Shown in pieces: positions 6,203-10,083 of a stretch of DNA of 10,083 bases. Origin of the DNA: Acidobacteriota bacterium (GTDB lineage Bacteria; Acidobacteriota; Terriglobia; Terriglobales; Acidobacteriaceae); NCBI GenBank assembly GCA_021799405.1, contig JAJZAL010000190.1:1-10083 (forward strand), in the 5' to 3' direction. The first letter of the stretch is position 1. Every line of letters starts with the position of its first letter. Made by a program: the position numbers and the translations under genes. Under the pieces are notes generated by a model. That model did not search any database, had not been told where the DNA came from, and was given only the letters and a program-made list of their open reading frames with translations.

Positions 6203-6493
6203 TGCCTGTTAGAACACGCTGCGGGGAAGAAGTTGCATGTACTTTTTGTCATTTTTCGGATCTTAAGTCTTTATTCATGAAGGGGTTGTCATAGTGCGCG
6301 ATGGCCTGCAAATCTGCGCGATGATTTACATGTTTTGCGTATTTATTGCTCATTCGGCGAGTAACTTTTCCCTCCTATTGAGTAAGTGCATTACAGAGAA
6401 AAACCGGTGATGCGCACCCGCTCCTGTGCTGATTCCGCGCACAGTGGCCGTTCTTCCCGTGCCGATTGATAAAGTAATGAAGGAGATTTGCTT
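6203..6493. promoter_or_regulatory. Divergent intergenic region between the WXXGXW gene and murC
   Basis: About 290 bases without a credible ORF, more AT-rich than the coding DNA. It must carry promoters for murC (+) and the WXXGXW gene (-), because murC is cut off from the upstream dcw transcript by the reverse-strand island. I could not pick out a well-spaced -35/-10 pair for either. A 9-bp direct repeat, TGCGCGATG, occurs at 6295-6303 and 6315-6323, exactly 20 bp apart, and could be a protein-binding site. AAGGAG (6480-6485) is the murC ribosome-binding site. Confidence 0.4.
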
Positions 6494-7876
6494 TTGTTCG
6501 CCAAAGCGCAGCGCGTCCACTTCATCGGTATCGGGGGCATCGGCATGAGCGGCATTGCCGAGATCGTGCTGAACCTCGGCTACGCTGTTTCCGGTTCCGA
6601 TCTGCGCCGCACACCCATCACCAGCCGGCTGGAATCACTCGGCGTCGTGCTCTATGAGGGCCATGCCGCGGCCAATGTTGTGGGCTCCGGCGTTGTGGTC
6701 GTCAGCTCTGCCATCGACGAGCGCAACCCTGAGGTCGCCGAAGCCCGGGCGCGCAAAATTCCGGTGATCCAGCGCGCGGAGATGCTCGCCGAACTCATGC
6801 GGCTGAAGTACGGCATCGCGATTGCCGGCATGCACGGCAAGACCACGACGACGTCGATGATCGCGTCGGTGCTCGCGGCCGGTGGGCTTGATCCCACGGT
6901 GGTGGTGGGCGGACGCGTCAACGCGCTCGGGTCTAATGCACGTCTCGGCAAGTCGCATTATCTTGTCGCGGAAGCCGACGAAAGCGACCGTTCGTTCCTC
7001 AAGCTGGCGCCGATTCTTTCCGTCGTGACCAACCTCGACCGCGAGCACATGGACTGCTACCACGACATGGGCGACGTGGAAGAGGCGTTTGTCGAATTCA
7101 TGAACCGCGTGCCGTTCTATGGCGCCAACGTTGCCTGTGCCGATGACCCGCTGCTGGCCAAGGCGCTGCCGCGTGTGCGCCGCCGCGTTTTCACCTACGG
7201 CACGTCACTCAGCGCCGATTATATGATGCGCATTCTGCCCGCTGATTGCGAAGTCCGCTCCCGTTTCGAGGTCGCCAGCGCGCGGGGAATTCTCGGACCT
7301 TTTGAGCTGCATGTTCCGGGCATCCACAATATGCTGAATGCCACCGCGGCCGTGGCCATTGCCGCGCAGCTTGACTTGCCCGAGCAGTCCATCGTGGAGG
7401 GACTCGGGTCGTTTCGCGGAGTCGAGCGCCGATTTGAGCTTAAGGGCAAGGTAGACGGGATCACCGTTATCGACGACTACGGCCACCACCCCACGGAGAT
7501 TCGCGCCACGCTGCGAGCAGCCCGGGAGTGCGGCTACTCCAAGATTCATGTCCTCTTCCAGCCGCATCGCTACACGCGCACCCGCGACCTCATGGACGCT
7601 TTCGTCAATTGCTTTGAAGACGCCGCCAGCGTTGCGATGCTCGACATTTACGCGGCTAGTGAAATACCTATCCCCGGCATCGATACGCCGGCGCTCATCC
7701 AGCGGATCGGCCGGGAAAACATTTGTTACACGCCCTCGACCGAGGAGGCCATCCAGTCCGTTCTGGACCGATCCGCTCCCGGCGACCTGATTCTGACGCT
7801 CGGAGCGGGCAGTGTTTCGCAGCTGGCTCCGCTGATCGTCGAGCGCCTGCAACAGAGCCGCCCTGCGGCGGGCTGA
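6494..7876 (+). CDS. murC: UDP-N-acetylmuramate--L-alanine ligase MurC
   Basis: A cytoplasmic ATP-dependent Mur ligase adding L-Ala to UDP-MurNAc, the first step of stem-peptide assembly; 460 residues from the chosen start, normal for MurC. Domain order is complete. The N-terminal Rossmann-like domain has VHFIGIGGIGMSG at its start. The central ATPase domain has the P-loop AGMHGKTTTTS (from about 111), AEADESDRSF and TNLDREHMDCY. The C-terminal domain has GVERRFELKG, VIDDYGHHPTEI and FQPHRYTRTRDL. DDYGHHP and QPHRYTR are typical of MurC. Two in-frame TTG codons are possible starts. TTG 6494 is preferred because AGGAG (6481-6485) lies 8 bases from it but only 2 from TTG 6488. No ATG or GTG start fits. 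It opens the second half of the cluster and needs its own promoter in 6203-6493. Confidence 0.95.
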   Translation: MFAKAQRVHFIGIGGIGMSGIAEIVLNLGYAVSGSDLRRTPITSRLESLGVVLYEGHAAANVVGSGVVVVSSAIDERNPEVAEARARKIPVIQRAEMLAELMRLKYGIAIAGMHGKTTTTSMIASVLAAGGLDPTVVVGGRVNALGSNARLGKSHYLVAEADESDRSFLKLAPILSVVTNLDREHMDCYHDMGDVEEAFVEFMNRVPFYGANVACADDPLLAKALPRVRRRVFTYGTSLSADYMMRILPADCEVRSRFEVASARGILGPFELHVPGIHNMLNATAAVAIAAQLDLPEQSIVEGLGSFRGVERRFELKGKVDGITVIDDYGHHPTEIRATLRAARECGYSKIHVLFQPHRYTRTRDLMDAFVNCFEDAASVAMLDIYAASEIPIPGIDTPALIQRIGRENICYTPSTEEAIQSVLDRSAPGDLILTLGAGSVSQLAPLIVERLQQSRPAAG

Positions 7877-7896
7877 AGAGTCAGCCGCCCGGGCGG
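7871..7896 (+). other. GC-rich inverted repeats at the murC 3' end
   Basis: GGCTGA-AGAG-TCAGCC (7871-7886) overlaps the murC stop codon and runs straight into the perfect 12-bp palindrome CCGCCCGGGCGG (7885-7896). No T-tract follows, so this is not a standard intrinsic terminator. It could stabilise or attenuate the transcript between murC and ftsQ. Confidence 0.25.
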
Positions 7897-7964
7897 GTTC
7901 GCGTAAAGCCGGGAAATGGTTATTTCGTGGGTTCTCTCTTTTGGTTCCATCCCACATTCGGCGG

Positions 7965-7993
7965 TTCCGATCCCGCCTGCCAAACGATATAGT
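7965..7993 (+). promoter_or_regulatory. Weak candidate promoter upstream of ftsQ
   Basis: TTCCGA (7965-7970), a 17-base spacer and TATAGT (7988-7993) lie in the 150-bp gap between murC and ftsQ, 34 bases before the GTG start. The -10 is good (five of six) and the -35 is poor. It could give ftsQ-ftsA transcription independent of murC, but a match of this quality can arise by chance. Confidence 0.3.
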
Positions 7994-8026
7994 CAATAAC
8001 GGCGATTCTCACGACCTGGCTCGGCC

Positions 8027-9109
8027 GTGGCGAAAACAACTCGGACCAATCCGGCATCGCGTGGCAGCCTCACTCTCATTGAGGACGAGGCTCTCGACGA
8101 GTCGTACGAACCTGCGCCCCCGCGGCGCGGCGCGCGCGATTCCGCAGGAGATGCGCGTCCCGCCGAGGACGCATCCCCCCGTCTGCGCCCGTTTCGGCCT
8201 GTAGAGACCGAAACGGAGGACGAACCATTCCTGCGCGTGCGCCGCCGCGTGCCGGTCCGCCGCGGTGTGTTGCCCGCGTGGTCGCGTACCCGTTGGGGGA
8301 GAATCCTCTTTATCGCGCTGGTGCTGAGCATCTTCGCCGCCGGAATTACCCTTTCGCTTGCGGTGCGCAGCTTCTTCCTGCATGACCAGCAGTTCCGCAT
8401 CGGCTCCACGGCCGCCATTCAGACCGTCGGGAATACTGAAGTCACGCGGGACGCGATTCTTTCGGTTTTTGGCTCGGATGTGGGCCGCAACATCTTCTAT
8501 GTGCCGCTCGCTAAGCGCCGCGCCGAACTCGAACGCATGCCCTGGGTGCAGAGCGCCAGCGTCATGCGCATCCTCCCGGACCAGTTGCGCGTTTCCATCG
8601 TCGAGCGGAAGCCGGTGGCCTTCCTGCAGACGGGGAGCCAGATTTCGCTGATCGACGCGCAAGGCATGGTGCTGGGTCTCACTCCGGGCATCATGGCCAG
8701 GCATCACTTCAGCTTCCCGGTGATCACCGGGCTTGATCCTAATATGCCGGAGCCGACGCGCGCCGCCCGTGTGCAACTCTATCTCAAGTTCCTGCAGACC
8801 CTCGACAGCGGCGGCAATCACATCTCGAGCCAGATCAGCGAAGTCGATCTGGCCGATCCCGAGGACGTCCGCGCCACGATCACGACGGGCCATCGCGATC
8901 TGCTGCTGCACTTCGGCCGCGAGGATTTCCTGGCCCGGTATCAGCGATACAAGGCGAATATCCAGAACTGGCTCACGCAGTATCCGGCGCTTTCGGCGGT
9001 CGATCTTCGTTACAAAGACCAGGTTGTGCTGACCATGGCGCATCCGGCCGCGCCGCCCGATGCCGCCAAGACGAATTCCGCCATTCCCGCCAAGCGAGGC
9101 CGCCGATGA
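8027..9109 (+). CDS. ftsQ: Cell division protein FtsQ/DivIB
   Basis: A 360-residue bitopic membrane protein that scaffolds the divisome by binding FtsB/FtsL on the outer side of the membrane. Domains in order are a long cytoplasmic tail (1-92) rich in Pro, Arg and acidic residues, one transmembrane helix (about 93-115, ILFIALVLSIFAAGI), a POTRA domain (about 122-196: FRIGSTAAIQTVGNTEVTRD ... WVQSASVMRILPDQLRVSI) and a beta domain from about ERKPVAFLQ onward, with SEVDLADPEDVRATI. Sequence conservation is low, as usual for FtsQ, but POTRA plus position before ftsA is decisive. The start is GTG 8027, the only plausible one: an in-frame stop lies at 7997-7999 and no strong Shine-Dalgarno is visible. 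The tail is much longer than the roughly 25 residues of E. coli FtsQ. The TGA overlaps the ftsA start as ATGA. Confidence 0.9.
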   Translation: MAKTTRTNPASRGSLTLIEDEALDESYEPAPPRRGARDSAGDARPAEDASPRLRPFRPVETETEDEPFLRVRRRVPVRRGVLPAWSRTRWGRILFIALVLSIFAAGITLSLAVRSFFLHDQQFRIGSTAAIQTVGNTEVTRDAILSVFGSDVGRNIFYVPLAKRRAELERMPWVQSASVMRILPDQLRVSIVERKPVAFLQTGSQISLIDAQGMVLGLTPGIMARHHFSFPVITGLDPNMPEPTRAARVQLYLKFLQTLDSGGNHISSQISEVDLADPEDVRATITTGHRDLLLHFGREDFLARYQRYKANIQNWLTQYPALSAVDLRYKDQVVLTMAHPAAPPDAAKTNSAIPAKRGRR

Positions 9110-10083
9110 GTCATCGCCACAGCAACCTCCTCGTTGCGCTCGATGCGGGCAGCAGCAAAATCCGCGTGCTCGTGGCTGAAGTGGTGGAAGGGGCGCTGCG
9201 GTATCGCGGCCACGCCATTGTTCCTTCTGAAGGAATGCGCCGCGGGCTCATCGCCAACCTTGCGCCGGCTACAAACGCCATCAACCAGGCCGCCATTGCC
9301 GCCGAGCAGAGCGCGCAGGAAACCATCGAGACCCTGGTGGTGGGGGTGGGAGGGCCGCATCTGCGCGGCGTGAACAGCCGCAGCGGCATCGTGCTCGGCT
9401 CCCGCATGCGCGAGATTACGCGCGAAGATGTGCGCGCCGCCACGGACCGCGCGCGCTCCATTTCGCTGCCCGCCGACCGCGAGTTCCTGCACCTGCTGCC
9501 GCAGCAGTTCATCCTTGATGAGCAGCCCGGCATCTTTGATCCCGTGGGCATGATCGGCAACCGGCTTGAGGTGAATCTGCATATGGTAGCGGCTTCGTCG
9601 AGCGCGGTGCAGAGTATCGTCACCTGCGTCAATCGGGCCGGCATCGAGGTGCGGGATACCGTTTTTGAAGCCCTGGCCGCTGCCGAATCCACGCTCTCGG
9701 CCGATGAGCGGGAGATGGGCATCTGCCTGCTCGACATTGGCGCCGGATCGACGGAAATCATTGTTTTCTTTGAGGGCGCCGTGCAGCACACCGGGGTGAT
9801 TCCCATTGGCGGCGACCACTTTACGAACGACCTCGCGGTGGGCCTGCACGTCACCCCGCCGGAGGCCGAATGGATCAAGTGCGAGTACGGCCACGCGGTT
9901 GTGACCGCTGTTCCGCTGGTCAATGAGCTGGAATTGACCGGCATGCCGGGCCACGAGCCTCGTATTGTGCGCCAGCGCGTGCTTAGCGAAATTCTCGAAC
10001 CCCGCGCCCGCGAGCTCTTCCAGATGGTGCGCGACAATCTTCGCCACGGCGGCGTGCTGGAGGCGCTGGGCGCCGGTTGCGTG
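9106..10083 (+). CDS. ftsA: Cell division protein FtsA (3'-truncated)
   Basis: The first 326 residues of FtsA, the actin-like ATPase that tethers FtsZ filaments to the cytoplasmic membrane and recruits later divisome proteins; the family is usually 400-430 residues, so roughly 80-100 residues including the membrane-targeting helix lie beyond the edge. The ATG at 9106 overlaps the ftsQ TGA by four bases (ATGA), implying coupled translation. The frame is open from there to 10083. Visible motifs are the phosphate-1 loop LLVALDAGSSKIRVLVAE (8-25; the usual DIGT is DAGS here), EGMRRGLIANL, VVGVGGPHLRG, the FtsA-specific 1C region with PADREFLHLLPQQFILD and the following VGMIGNRLEV, and phosphate-2 LLDIGAGSTEI in the second actin lobe. 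The last codons, LGAGCV, are the start of the adenosine-binding motif. The only incompleteness is the window edge. Confidence 0.95.
   Translation, partial: MSHRHSNLLVALDAGSSKIRVLVAEVVEGALRYRGHAIVPSEGMRRGLIANLAPATNAINQAAIAAEQSAQETIETLVVGVGGPHLRGVNSRSGIVLGSRMREITREDVRAATDRARSISLPADREFLHLLPQQFILDEQPGIFDPVGMIGNRLEVNLHMVAASSSAVQSIVTCVNRAGIEVRDTVFEALAAAESTLSADEREMGICLLDIGAGSTEIIVFFEGAVQHTGVIPIGGDHFTNDLAVGLHVTPPEAEWIKCEYGHAVVTAVPLVNELELTGMPGHEPRIVRQRVLSEILEPRARELFQMVRDNLRHGGVLEALGAGCV

Noticed and set aside
9010..10047. Long minus-strand frame opposite ftsA (345 codons)
   Set aside because: Antisense shadow: the + strand encodes FtsA with both phosphate loops and the ATGA coupling to ftsQ.

Overview
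The window is GC-rich, densely coding DNA carrying most of a division and cell-wall (dcw) cluster: murD (5'-truncated), ftsW, a SAM-dependent methyltransferase gene, murG, then murC, ftsQ and ftsA (3'-truncated), all on the + strand. A Gram-negative-type bacterium is implied. The gene order, with ftsQ directly after murC, and the small secreted WXXGXW / glycine-rich proteins make Acidobacteriota (Terriglobia-like) my best guess. That is an inference from gene content and style, not from a phylogenetic marker.

Layout. Positions 1-3801 form a tightly packed operon with short overlaps: murD/ftsW overlap 22 bp, the ftsW-to-methyltransferase gap is 7 bp, and the methyltransferase/murG overlap is 11 bp. 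The operon ends at a hairpin (3824-3857) that also serves the gene arriving from the opposite strand. Positions 3873-6166 hold an island of three minus-strand genes, all encoding small exported proteins with clear signal peptides: two WXXGXW paralogues (5771-6166 and 5012-5458) and a 281-residue Gly/His/Tyr-rich protein ending in eight FHGGG(G) repeats (3873-4718). Positions 6167-6493 are a divergent intergenic region. The dcw cluster resumes with murC (probable TTG start at 6494), a 150-bp gap, ftsQ (GTG start at 8027), and ftsA overlapping ftsQ by ATGA and running off the end.

How the genes work together. MurC and MurD add the first (L-Ala) and second (D-Glu) residues of the peptidoglycan stem peptide. 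MurG makes lipid II, FtsW is the SEDS glycosyltransferase that polymerises it at the septum, FtsQ is a periplasm-facing divisome scaffold, and FtsA anchors FtsZ to the membrane. The three reverse-strand proteins should be exported and may be envelope or extracellular components, but nothing in the sequence gives their function.

The core genes are ordinary. The points worth a second look are the reverse-strand island splitting the cluster, a conserved leader hairpin around the ribosome-binding sites of the two paralogues, the long FHGGG repeat, and an FtsW lacking the usual Glu and Lys of the QPSE..K motif. I saw no tRNA, rRNA, CRISPR array, insertion sequence or phage gene.
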